64,000 nucleotides of DNA. Origin: Astragalus membranaceus (taxonomy: Eukaryota > Streptophyta > Magnoliopsida > Fabales > Fabaceae). Where the stretch lies: positions 132,963,027 through 133,027,026 of the forward strand of contig CM076846.1 in NCBI GenBank assembly GCA_039519185.1, read 5' to 3'. The first letter of the stretch is position 1. Each line of letters begins with the position of its first letter. Of this stretch, positions 21,711 to 32,160 are shown piece by piece. A model generated the notes under the pieces. It did no database searches and was not told the DNA's origin. It saw only the letters and a list, made by a program, of their open reading frames with translations. Both the position numbers and the translations under genes were made by a program.

Positions 21711-22067
21711 ATCGATTTCTATCATTTTCTAAATCATGAAATCGATTTCCTAATCCTATTTTAAAGGTTGAAATCGATTTCCCTAGCCTATGTTAAAACA
21801 AAGAATCGATTTCTACATATACATAAGCCAAAGCCATGAATCGATTCTTACTATTTTGCATAGGCCTTGAAATCGATTGTCAAGCCATCCCATAGGCCAT
21901 GAATCGATTCCTCATTGTTTTAACTAAGTGAAGAATCGATTTTCACCTATAAAGGATGTCCTGAAAATCGATTGTTACATTTTTCCAAAGGAAAATGAAT
22001 CGATTCCTAAGTTTTCTAAAAGTGAAGAATCGATTCTTCCAAGTTACAACTTCATGCCAAAATCGAT
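21711..22067. repeat. Periodic array of twelve ATCGAT palindromes
   Basis: ATCGAT begins at 21711, 21741, 21773, 21805, 21840, 21872, 21903, 21935, 21967, 21999, 22029 and 22062. Spacing is 30-35 bp, mean close to 32. The sequence between sites is only weakly similar, so the palindrome and its spacing are the conserved feature. The array ends about 50 bp before the TATA box. Confidence 0.95.
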
Positions 22068-22115
22068 TCATCACTTCTTTAAATGATTTTTCAAAAATCC
22101 TACGCATTCCTAAGC

Positions 22116-22123
22116 CTATAAAT
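22116..22123 (+). promoter_or_regulatory. TATA box of SIRE solo LTR
   Basis: CCTATAAATAGGCAGG is a strong TATA context. The matching site in the second SIRE LTR is at about 47729, followed by a similar leader. Confidence 0.75.
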
Positions 22124-22339
22124 AGGCAGGTGTGAAACACATTTCAACACACCACAAATCACAACATCTTCTCTTCTTCTCTCATTCGAATTTCTAGATC
22201 TGAGAAAGAGAAAAATAGAGCTATCACTTTCATATCATTTTTATAGATCGAGTCACTCATCTCTCTCAGCTATTATATTGTCATATTATCTGAGGTGATT
22301 AGATCATAGCTTCTATATTGTAATCTACTATTGTGGGGG

Positions 22340-22570
22340 TCACTTTGAAATCCTGGGAAGTTTTCTTGGGTCTCTCAATCAGGAGATTGAGTTGGTTTGA
22401 AATCCTGAGAAGTTTTCTTGGGTCTCTCAATCAGGAGATTGAGTTGGTTTGAAATCCTGGGAGGTGATCTTGGGTCTTTCAATCAGGGTAGATTGAAGTG
22501 GTATTGAAATCCTGGGAGGTGCTATTGGGTCGTTCATTCAGGAGATTGAAGCGGTGTTGAAATCCTTAGC
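22340..22570. repeat. 57-bp tandem repeat in SIRE LTR leader
   Basis: About four copies of a unit with GAAATCCTGGGAAGTTTTCT followed by TGGGTCTCTCAATCAGGAGA, drifting toward the right end. It lies downstream of the TATA box, so it would be transcribed. Confidence 0.9.
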
Positions 22571-23114
22571 TGTGTGCTCGGGTTCTCAGTTCGGGGGAAT
22601 TGAGATTTGCTATTTAAAGTTGCCTGTTTGTAAAACATTCTTCATATAGTGGTTGTCAGCAAAGTCCAAAGGTTGCAAAGCCGGAGGCCGAGGACGTAGG
22701 GCTTTTATCCCGAACCTCGCTAAATTCCTGGTGTATCTCTATCCTTCTCTCTTTACTTTATTTACTGTTTATATCTGTTTATAATTATACTATCACTGCG
22801 CCGATCTGTTTATTGTTACGCTGCCTATAATATCTGTCTCTCCTGAACTCTGATAATAGCGTAATATTGCACTTTGCCTGATCTGCCAGTTGAGTTATAA
22901 ATATCTGGTTATAGTGAATACTGAAAATAGTAACATTAGAATAATATCTCACTGTGCCTGATCTGCATGCTTACATACATCATATAAGTTTAAATCTCAG
23001 ATTCCGCATTTGATTTAAACAAACATTGCTAAAGTTTTTGAAAACCGAAAAAGAATTCAAGTTTTGCATATAACCTTATTCACCCCCCCTCTAAGGTTAT
23101 CAGATAGTCCAACA

Positions 23115-23180
23115 TAAGATGCTTTAATGGGCTGAGTGTAGGCATTATACTTCCTTGCAAATAAGCATTTCCATGACACC
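23115..23180 (+). pseudogene. Reina-type integrase, second segment
   Basis: Directly after the SIRE solo LTR the sequence encodes a degenerate WAEC..YTSLQISISMTP, which fits the conserved WAEFWYNTSYHT-like stretch of gypsy integrases. It stops at the family B element and continues at 31814 with PFKALYRRDPS, so this 66-bp sliver joins the two larger segments. Confidence 0.75.
23176..23180. repeat. Target-site duplication ACACC (left)
   Basis: ACACC precedes the LTR at 23181 and is repeated at 31814-31818 right after the second LTR. Confidence 0.92.
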
Positions 23181-25630
23181 TGTAAAACAACAACATTTAA
23201 ACAATGAGATACAATCTCAGTGAGTTCTACCGAGACCCCTACTAACACTCTCGGTTCATTTATTAGCGCTTTTATAGATTAACACGACACCGACTGCAAA
23301 ACATTGCTACTCCCGGTATGTCGCAAAATAAACAAAGTACGGCACCGACTGCAGAACATTGCTAATCCCGGTGTATCGTACAACAAACACAGTGCGGCAC
23401 CGACTGCAGAACATTGCTAATCCCGGTGTATCGCACAATAAACAAAGTACGGCACCGACTGCAGAACATTGCTAATCCCGGTGTATCGTACAACAAACAC
23501 AGTGCGGCACCGACTGCAGAACATTGCTAATCCCGGTGTATCGCACAATAAACAAAGTACGGCACCGACTGCAGAACATTGCTAATCCCGGTGTATCGTA
23601 CAACAAACACAGTGCGGCACCGACTGCAGAACATTGCTAATCCCGGTGTATCGCACAATAAACAAAGTACGGCACCGACTGCAGAACATTGCTAATCCCG
23701 GTGTATCGTACAATAATCTTTAACATAACACCGACTGCGGAACATCGCTAATCCCGGTGAACCCCCCTACCAATAGTACATTCTCCTATTGGCATGGAGC
23801 CTAGGTTGGGGGAGCATGACTGCCCCGCCTAGTATGTCAAAACATGGGTCGTCACCCAACTCGGTATAATATATATATCTACAATCATATGAACATTTAG
23901 TTCATTAAATTTTACTTTACCACACAGGACTCATAGTCCATTTGTTATCAATAAAACGTATCCGCACACGTGTACTATTATTCGGTTTTTCGAAACGATT
24001 TCAACTTCAAAAGTATATTATAAAACTCTTTTGAAACATACTCAAAATCATGGCGTCATAAGCCTAATATCATTATATAAGGGTTAGGAAAGGATTAGGA
24101 GAGGATTGGAATCGAAACGGAATCAATTAGGGCACTTTGAAAAATTTGGACAGAACACAACGCACGGTTCGTGCGCCCATACGCACGGGTCGTGCGCCCT
24201 GTAATGCACCTTTTTAAAACACAAACCGAAAGGGGCGCACGGTCCGTGCGCCTGGGACGCACGGGTCGTGCGCTTTTGACAGCACTGAATTTTATCCCGT
24301 TTTCGCAATTTTTGTCATTCCGATCAATTCCGATACCTGTTCCAGTCCAAAACAGATTTGACAACCAATACGACAGACCCAATACAAACCACACAATCAA
24401 TCAATCCAATCCAAAAACTCAATCAAAACGAATTTTACCAAAATACGACATATTCCGAAATAACGGTTTTTGACCCGAAAGTTCTCGAACGATTCTCGTT
24501 CCGACCAAAAACAGATTTGACGACTATAAAAATAGTCTCAATCAAAGTCACACAATCAAACAAATCAATCAAAAACTCATTGTAATCGAATTGTATCAAA
24601 ACGCGACATATTTTCAAATAACGGTTTTCAACCCAAAATCTCTCAAACTCGATTATCAAATAATATGCCAGTCCAGCGAAAGCGGTAAAACAGTTGATTA
24701 ATTAATTCGAAACATAAAATCCTAAGCGTGAGTAAAACTCACCCTTGAAGCGTGTGCCGACACCGAGACTTCGCCAAATCACCGAGACTTTCCGCGACAC
24801 CGCTTTTCTGACCAAACCGCACGAACGTTTCCCCGAATCAACTACACGCTCCGGCGACGTCCGCAACCGCTCCCAAAGTTTCCCACTCGACTTCGAGGCA
24901 TCCTTTTGACCGAATTACCGAATTCCCCGAAATTCTCCACGGACACTATTCATCATCCCTAACCTCCAAAAGTTACTATTCACCAAAAACCCAAATTTGA
25001 ACCCTAACCTTCAATTCTTCAAAAACTCCAAATCGGACTTCAATATTCGCGTATTCGACCTTGAGCTCGCTCCTCACCACCATTCTAGGCTTTCCTTTGA
25101 GCTTGAACCAATAAACCTCCATTTTTCCTCTCAAATTCGAAAATGGCAAAGTGAGAGAGAGTGAGTTGATGATGAAAATCTTGGTACCAAAACGAAGAGG
25201 AAGTAGCGCTGAACATTTTTCGTGTTGGACGGAAGTCGTTTTGATGAGCGCAAATCCTCCCCTTTTCCCCTTCTTCTTCCTCACCCTTTCTTCTTTCTTC
25301 TCTTTTCTTCTTTCTTTTTCTCTCTGTCTCTCGCTGTTCTTTCCTTCTCTTTCTTTTAATTCCTTTTTTTTTTTCTTTTTAACACACACACACACACGTA
25401 CACATATATATATTTATTTAATATATAATTTGTAACGCGGTCAAATTACCATATTGATCGAAATCTCCTATTTCGATTCCAAAACTTCCTTGGTCCGTAT
25501 TATCCGGTTAACGACTCGATGACAACAATTAAATAATTTTAGCACTCGATAAATTTACCAGTTAAGTACTAAGTTGGTTTAATTGGGTTAACACCCAAAT
25601 AATTCTATTAATTATTTTGCGGATGTTACA
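23181..25630 (-). repeat. 3' LTR of family B element
   Basis: 2450 bp; on the minus strand it starts TGTAACATCCGC and ends TTGTTGTTTTACA. It holds the 55-bp minisatellite at 23277-23760, four CGCACGG...CGTGCG palindromes at 24161-24272, a CT-rich block at 25255-25380 and an (AC)n/(AT)n microsatellite near 25382-25415. Confidence 0.93.
23277..23765. repeat. 55-bp minisatellite with 110-bp higher-order period
   Basis: Units start CGGCACCGACTGCAGAACAT and alternate between two versions ending in ACAACAAACACAGTG and ACAATAAACAAAGTA. This gives a 110-bp higher-order repeat, with degenerate first and last units. The same order is present at 29462-29950 in the other LTR. Confidence 0.95.
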
Positions 25631-26850
25631 TTCTCCCCAACTTAAAAGAATTTTGTCCTCAAAATTTCGTCAAGTCTTTCATCTGACTTACCGAGAGTTG
25701 ACATTCTCAGAAAGGTCAAAATTTGCTGGAACACAATCTCGAACTAACGAAATGAGCGTAGGAACTCTTCCCTAGTGGGCACATCAGTCTCCAAGTATGA
25801 TCCACTACCACCTTGATACGAACTCTCTGGTCACGCATCTACACGAGAAACTCATCATTCGCCTACATAGGCCCGGCACCGCATTCGAAAACACTTCCGA
25901 AGCTTCATTCCTCACTTGCTCCCCAACTTGATTAATCCAAATCAAAGTACTCCTCGGTAGATGTAAAAACAAACACGATTTCCTTGAAAGGGGTAAACAC
26001 TTTCTCAACAAATCTTCTAATATCCTTAACGGTTCTCGTACATACCGACAATGTGACGAAAAAGTCACTTGTCAAACTTCTTGACTCGCCCCCAAGATTT
26101 CGAGATAATACTTCTCGAAGGAAGATGAAGTGAGGATTTACCAGAAACGTTTATCTTAAACGTAGAAATAAACCACGGGGACATCAAGTAAATTGAACGT
26201 AATGAAAATCACCTCAGTTGTTCTCCAAACAACTATCAAACAGAACTCAGAGCTCCTTTCCGAATTAGTCAATAGCGTTGAGAGCTTCCCCTCAACCTAA
26301 GTAATCCTCCTAGGATTTTCCTCCTCAATCATATTTTATTAGCCTCTTAATTCGTTTCCCCAAATTAACTTTAGCATGCGGGTTTTCACAAAAACGATTT
26401 TTCAAAACTATTACACCGCACGCCAAGCTTCACTTCGGAAATTTCAGTCACCTACAAGTAGATCCATCAATTAATCCTTTGATGGTTATTCGCAACGTGA
26501 CAACAATCAGCAGTTACTTCATTTACATATCCGTATTCACGTTCGACTTGTCAAACGGAATTTCGTAATACTATCTCATCATCGGCCGCACAGATTCTAC
26601 CGTTGAAACAATTGACTCCATCACTATCCATGGTAAAATCTGGAAATACCTTTTTTGATTGTAGCTTCACATCAACTTCCTATGCTAAGCGTATAGAATC
26701 CCTTAGGGAACTAGAGATCCTCATATGGCTCAACACTAACCGGATTCTCCTTGATCTTGAATTCAGATTTAAGTCTCTATCAGACTCTAATAATTCCATC
26801 TAATGCATCATAATACTGCCGTGTGTAGCGATTTCCTATTACTCGCATCA
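25631..26850 (-). other. Interior of family B element without recognisable coding sequence
   Basis: Begins next to the LTR with a polypurine tract (minus strand AAGTTGGGGAGAA). Integrase and chromodomain should lie here on the minus strand. I could recognise neither the HHCC finger nor the DDE motifs, so this part is deleted or strongly decayed. Confidence 0.5.
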
Positions 26851-28043
26851 GCTACAACATTGGAATTTCCTGGATGATACTTCAACCCGAAGTCATAATC
26901 CTTCAGAAATTCTACACACTCCTCTGCCTGCTATTCAGTTCTTTCTGATCAAACAGATACCTTAAACTCTTGTGACCACTAGAGACTTCGAAACGAGACC
27001 CATATAGGTAACGTCTCCAAATCTTCAGTGCATACACAATAGCTATTAACTACAATTCATGAGTCGGATACATCCTCTCATGAGACCTTAATTGCCTGGA
27101 CGCATAAGCTATTACTGGTTGATTTTGCATCAGAATACATCCTAAACCCTTCCCTGAAGCGTCATCGAAAATTTGAAATTCCAATGACGGATCCGGAAGA
27201 ATCAGGAATGGAGCAGAAGTCAACCAAACCTTCAATTCTTGAAAACATTCTTCACAATCGGCATCCCACGTAAACGGATGACCCTTACGAGTTAACCAAG
27301 TAAGTGGACAACTAACTGTGAGAACCCTTTAACGAACCTCTTACAGTAACCGGCTAGATCCAGAAACTTTTGATCTCTGCGACTGACGTCGGTCACTCCC
27401 ATTCAACACCGCTTCCTTCTCACTGGGACCTACAGAAACTCCCGACTTGGGGAATCACATGTACCAAAGACTTTACCTCTGACACCCAAAAATCACACTT
27501 CGAAGGTTTCAAGTACAACTTATTTTCTCGGAGCACTTTCAGAACAATGCGGAGATGTTGGACATGCTCCTCAATGGTCTTAGAGTACACCAAGATATCA
27601 TCAATGAAAACCACAACGAACTGATCCAGATAAGCGTGGAACACTCGGTTCATGTAATCCATGAATACCGCTGGAGCATTAGTCAAACCGAAGGGCATCA
27701 CTACGAACACATAATGTCCATACTTAGTACGGAAAGTTGTCTTCGGAATATCTAAGGCTCTAACTTTTAATTGATGATAACCTGACATCAGATCAATTTT
27801 TGAAGACACCACGGCACCTCGAAGTTGATCCAGCAATTCATGTATCCTTGGCAAAGGATATTTGTTCTTGATTGTCACTTTGTTGAGTAGTCGGTAATCA
27901 ATACACAGTCTCATGCTACCATTTTTCCTTTCGACTAACCACACCAGAGCACTCCTTAGAGAAGCACTCGGTCGAAGGAATTTCCTTAACGTCGACTCTT
28001 CAAGTTGAGACTCCATTTCCTTGAATTCTAAAGGAACATTCAA
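26850..28043 (-). pseudogene. Gypsy reverse transcriptase and RNase H, broken (family B)
   Basis: Minus-strand frame 27420-28043 encodes RT with SMRLCIDYRLLNKVTIKNKY, SKIDLMSGYHQLKV, PFGLTNAPAVFMDYMNRVF and the catalytic FIDDILVYSK. The frame is lost near 27440, at the end of palm/thumb. Frame 27050-27235 gives the start of RNase H (FQIFDDASGKGLGCILMQ, VIAYASRQLRSHE), with the catalytic D present. Further RNase H sequence (GHKSLRYLFDQKELN) follows to about 26850 in a shifted frame. The normal fingers segment upstream of RT is degenerate. Confidence 0.88.
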
Positions 28044-28464
28044 TAAGAAACAATAGATATTGATCCCGTAACAGGAACCAATTCTACCGTAAACTCTACC
28101 TCTCGCTCAGGAGATTCAGAAGAAACTTCATCGTGAAAATATCCAGAAAGTCATTCACAATCTGAATGTTCGCCAAATCCAAACTAGTTTCAGTGGATGC
28201 AGATAACATACTAACATGTCATTCCGCACCTTGGAATGAAAATTGACCGTCTAAGGTGAACTAGGTAACCGCTTCAGAATTTGTCTTAGACAATTCAACT
28301 GATTCTGCAGCGAAGCTGTTAGTTGATTAACATAGTCGATTGCAACATGATTTACAGTCATCCAATTCATACCCAAAATGGTGTCCACACTTCTCGTAGG
28401 CAAACAATAAATTCTACCACGAAATTTCTGCCTCCTATGACAAGTAGACAATTCTATACCAAGA
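28040..28464 (-). pseudogene. Protease-RT linker, decayed (family B)
   Basis: Short minus-strand pieces such as CLPTRSVDTILGMNWM match the stretch after the retropepsin in gypsy polyproteins (compare VILGMNWLEHN at 54097-54130). Stops and shifts separate them from the protease and RT frames. Confidence 0.7.
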
Positions 28465-29235
28465 TTATGTCTGGACACGACCCTTAGCAGCAGTTAAGAC
28501 AGTTATCGGCTCGGATAGCGGAGACAATGCTAATCCAAACCGATCTACACATGCTTGTGCTATAAAACAATGGGTTGCACCCGAATCGTATAATACACTG
28601 ACGGAGTGATTGAAAACTGATCTCTTACCCCTCAGTAATTTGTCTGCTATTGTAACTGTCTGAGCATCCAGAGTGCTGACTCGTCCTTGCCTTCGAGCTG
28701 CTCGTGATTCCTTGGAACTCTTTCTTGCAGGGCACTTTTTACCATAGCGACCATCTTCATTATAATAATAGCATCGATTAGATCTTTGCTCACATCCACC
28801 ACTGTGACGCTTTCCACGCTTAGAACATCTTCTGACCTTTGAAGAATCAGAAAATTGCACCTGCTTTTCCTTGGACAAAATTATCTTAGGACTTTGCATT
28901 CGGAGTTGATAATTCAACTACCTTCCTTCTTTTCCCATACTCCTTATGAGATCATCCTCGGCGACAAGGGCTGATTGCACTAAGGCAACATAATTGGTAA
29001 TAGTATAAGAACTGAGACCCTAAGTCATGAAAGCACTTATGCCCCTCTTATACATCTGCATTCTCCATTCGTCATCTGAAGCTTACTTTACCACTTGGTA
29101 AGACTGAGACAACTTCTCAAACTTAGCGGTGTATTCTTCCACCGTCATGTCACCTTTTCTGAGGATGCACCGGTTGAAGATTCCGATTGTGGTCGAGGAT
29201 TGCATCTTGATCATCCAGTCATAATTCCGCTTATG
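28465..29235 (-). pseudogene. Gypsy gag C-terminus and protease, broken (family B)
   Basis: Minus-strand frame 28465-28917 has a degenerate zinc knuckle (RCYYYNEDGRYGKKC) and an intact-looking retropepsin motif DSGATHCFIA. Upstream pieces at about 29060-29160 encode MTVEEYTAKFEKLSQ, a gag core signature, in a separate frame. Gag assembles the particle and the protease would cleave the polyprotein, but the frames are not continuous. Confidence 0.8.
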
Positions 29236-29351
29236 ATGCACTAAGTATTAAGTTGATCAGGCTCAATGTCTCTTAGCATCACAAGTGTAATTACAAAAAG
29301 GACTAACAAGGAATCGACTCAACCCTAAACTAAGTCCGACTAGGTCGAACT

Positions 29352-29363
29352 GCTCTGATACCA
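29352..29363 (-). promoter_or_regulatory. Primer-binding site of family B element
   Basis: Minus strand TGGTATCAGAGC, complementary to initiator tRNA-Met, two bases from the LTR end at 29366. Confidence 0.92.
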
Positions 29364-29365
29364 AC

Positions 29366-31813
29366 TGTAAAACAACAACATTTAAACAATGAGATACAAT
29401 CTCAGTGAGTTCTACCGAGACCCCTACTAACACTCTCGGTTCATTTATTAGCGCTTTTATAGATTAACACGACACCGACTGCAAAACATTGCTACTCCCG
29501 GTATGTCGCAAAATAAACAAAGTACGGCACCGACTGCAGAACATTGCTAATCCCGGTGTATCGTACAACAAACACAGTGCGGCACCGACTGCAGAACATT
29601 GCTAATCCCGGTGTATCGCACAATAAACAAAGTACGGCACCGACTGCAGAACATTGCTAATCCCGGTGTATCGTACAACAAACACAGTGCGGCACCGACT
29701 GCAGAACATTGCTAATCCCGGTGTATCGCACAATAAACAAAGTACGGCACCGACTGCAGAACATTGCTAATCCCGGTGTATCGTACAACAAACACAGTGC
29801 GGCACCGACTGCAGAACATTGCTAATCCCGGTGTATCGCACAATAAACAAAGTACGGCACCGACTGCAGAACATTGCTAATCCCGGTGTATCGTACAATA
29901 ATCTTTAACATAACACCGACTGCGGAACATCGCTAATCCCGGTGAACCCCCCTACCAATAGTACATTCTCCTATTGGCATGGAGCCTAGGTTGGGGGAGC
30001 ATGACTGCCCCGCCTAGTATGTCAAAACATGGGTCGTCACCCAACTCGGTATAATATATATATCTACAATCATATGAACATTTAGTTCATTAAATTTTAC
30101 TTTACCACACAGGACTCATAGTCCATTTGTTATCAATAAAACGTATCCGCACACGTGTACTATTATTCGGTTTTTCGAAACGATTTCAACTTCAAAAGTA
30201 TATTATAAAACTCTTTTGAAACATACTCAAAATCATGGCGTCATAAGCCTAATATCATTATATAAGGGTTAGGAAAGGATTAGGAGAGGATTGGAATCGA
30301 AACGGAATCAATTAGGGCACTTTGAAAAATTTGGACAGAACACAACGCACGGTTCGTGCGCCCATACGCACGGGTCGTGCGCCCTGTAATGCACCTTTTT
30401 AAAACACAAACCGAAAGGGGCGCACGGTCCGTGCGCCTGGGACGCACGGGTCGTGCGCTTTTGACAGCACTGAATTTTATCCCGTTTTCGCAATTTTTGT
30501 CATTCCGATCAATTCCGATACCTGTTCCAGTCCAAAACAGATTTGACAACCAATACGACAGACCCAATACAAACCACACAATCAATCAATCCAATCCAAA
30601 AACTCAATCAAAACGAATTTTACCAAAATACGACATATTCCGAAATAACGGTTTTTGACCCGAAAGTTCTCGAACGATTCTCGTTCCGACCAAAAACAGA
30701 TTTGACGACTATAAAAATAGTCTCAATCAAAGTCACACAATCAAACAAATCAATCAAAAACTCATTGTAATCGAATTGTATCAAAACGCGACATATTTTC
30801 AAATAACGGTTTTCAACCCAAAATCTCTCAAACTCGATTATCAAATAATATGCCAGTCCAGCGAAAGCGGTAAAACAGTTGATTAATTAATTCGAAACAT
30901 AAAATCCTAAGCGTGAGTAAAACTCACCCTTGAAGCGTGTGCCGACACCGAGACTTCGCCAAATCACCGAGACTTTCCGCGACACCGCTTTTCTGACCAA
31001 ACCGCACGAACGTTTCCCCGAATCAACTACACGCTCCGGCGACGTCCGCAACCGCTCCCAAAGTTTCCCACTCGACTTCGAGGCATCCTTTTGACCGAAT
31101 TACCGAATTCCCCGAAATTCTCCACGGACACTATTCATCATCCCTAACCTCCAAAAGTTACTATTCACCAAAAACCCAAATTTGAACCCTAACCTTCAAT
31201 TCTTCAAAAACTCCAAATCGGACTTCAATATTCGCGTATTCGACCTTGAGCTCGCTCCTCACCACCATTCTAGGCTTTCCTTTGAGCTTGAACCAATAAA
31301 CCTCCATTTTTCCTCTCAAATTCGAAAATGGCAAAGTGAGAGAGAGTGAGTTGATGATGAAAATCTTGGTACCAAAACGAAGAGGAAGTAGCGCTGAACA
31401 TTTTTCGTGTTGGACGGAAGTCGTTTTGATGAGCGCAAATCCTCCCCTTTTCCCCTTCTTCTTCCTCACCCTTTCTTCTTTCTTCTCTTTTCTTCTTTCT
31501 TTTTCTCTCTGTCTCTCGCTGTTCTTTCCTTCTCTTTCTTTTAATTCCTTTTTTTTTTTCTTTTTAACACACACACACACGTACACATATATATATTTAT
31601 TTAATATATAATTTGTAACGCGGTCAAATTACCATATTGATCGAAATCTCCTATTTCGATTCCAAAACTTCCTTGGTCCGTATTATCCGGTTAACGACTC
31701 GATGACAACAATTAAATAATTTTAGCACTCGATAAATTTACCAGTTAAGTACTAAATTGGTTTAATTGGGTTAACACCCAAATAATTCTATTAATTATTT
31801 TGCGGATGTTACA
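29366..31813 (-). repeat. 5' LTR of family B element
   Basis: 2448 bp copy of the LTR at 23181-25630 with the same internal minisatellite (29462-29950), palindromes (30346-30457) and CT-rich tail. The main visible differences are one fewer AC unit near 31567 and A instead of G near 31755. Confidence 0.93.
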
Positions 31814-32160
31814 ACACCTTTCAAGGCTCTCTATAGAAGGGACCCGAGCCTTAACCCATTGTAATTACAATGCCAATGATCCCTATTCTGTTCAGGAACA
31901 GCTACAACACATGAATGAGGTTACAACTTACAAGGTGCTAATGAGGTTACGACCCTAAAGACAACACTCCATTGCCTTAAAAAAGAACCAAAATTTGGGC
32001 ATGCGCTATTTTGGACCTTTAGCAATGATTGCAAAGCTAGGGGAAATGGCATACAAACTACAATTACCCAAGACAGCCAGAATCCATCATGTTTTTTCAT
32101 GTGTCTCAACTTAATCCATTCAAAGGATTTTCCAATGAAGCCCGCATTTTCGTAAATAAA
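31814..32160 (+). pseudogene. Reina-type integrase C-terminus, third segment
   Basis: After the TSD ACACC the sequence encodes TPFKALYRRDPSLNP, then in shifted frames RYFGPLAMIAKLGEMAYKLQ and LPKTARIHHVF, the conserved C-terminal region of Reina-type integrases. Several frameshifts are present. It completes the integrase that begins at 20670 and is interrupted by two later insertions. Confidence 0.82.

Larger units (their letters stand above)
21313..23114 (+). mobile_element. SIRE-type copia solo LTR
   Basis: 1802 bp from TGTTGAACCAAGG to GATAGTCCAACA, flanked by TAAGA on both sides and with no internal region. Both ends match the 5' LTR at 47321-48511, which is followed by a SIRE gag. It contains the regular ATCGAT array (21711-22067), a TATA box in CCTATAAATAGGC at about 22116, and tandem copies of a 57-bp unit with GAAATCCTGGGA at 22345-22560. 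It also has a pyrimidine-rich CACCCCCCCT block just before its end. The insertion point is the integrase frame of the Reina-type relic. Confidence 0.93.
23181..31813 (-). mobile_element. Complete but defective family B gypsy element
   Basis: 8633 bp on the minus strand: 3' LTR 23181-25630, polypurine tract, 3.7 kb interior, primer-binding site 29352-29363, 5' LTR 29366-31813, and TSD ACACC. The LTRs differ, as far as I compared, by one AC repeat unit and one A/G change (25573 versus its partner). This suggests a young insertion. The interior retains gag, protease, RT and RNase H fragments, all broken, and no recognisable integrase core. A young element with dead coding sequence implies that it was moved by proteins supplied by a related autonomous copy. 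Confidence 0.92.

Noticed and set aside
23277..23765. CRISPR-like array of regularly spaced repeats
   Set aside because: The repeats are directly tandem with no unique spacers, are duplicated in both LTRs of a plant gypsy element, and no cas genes are present.
24095..24585. Several open frames on both strands repeated at 30280-30770
   Set aside because: They are identical because they lie in the two LTRs of one element; composition follows the CGCACGG palindromes, with no domain.
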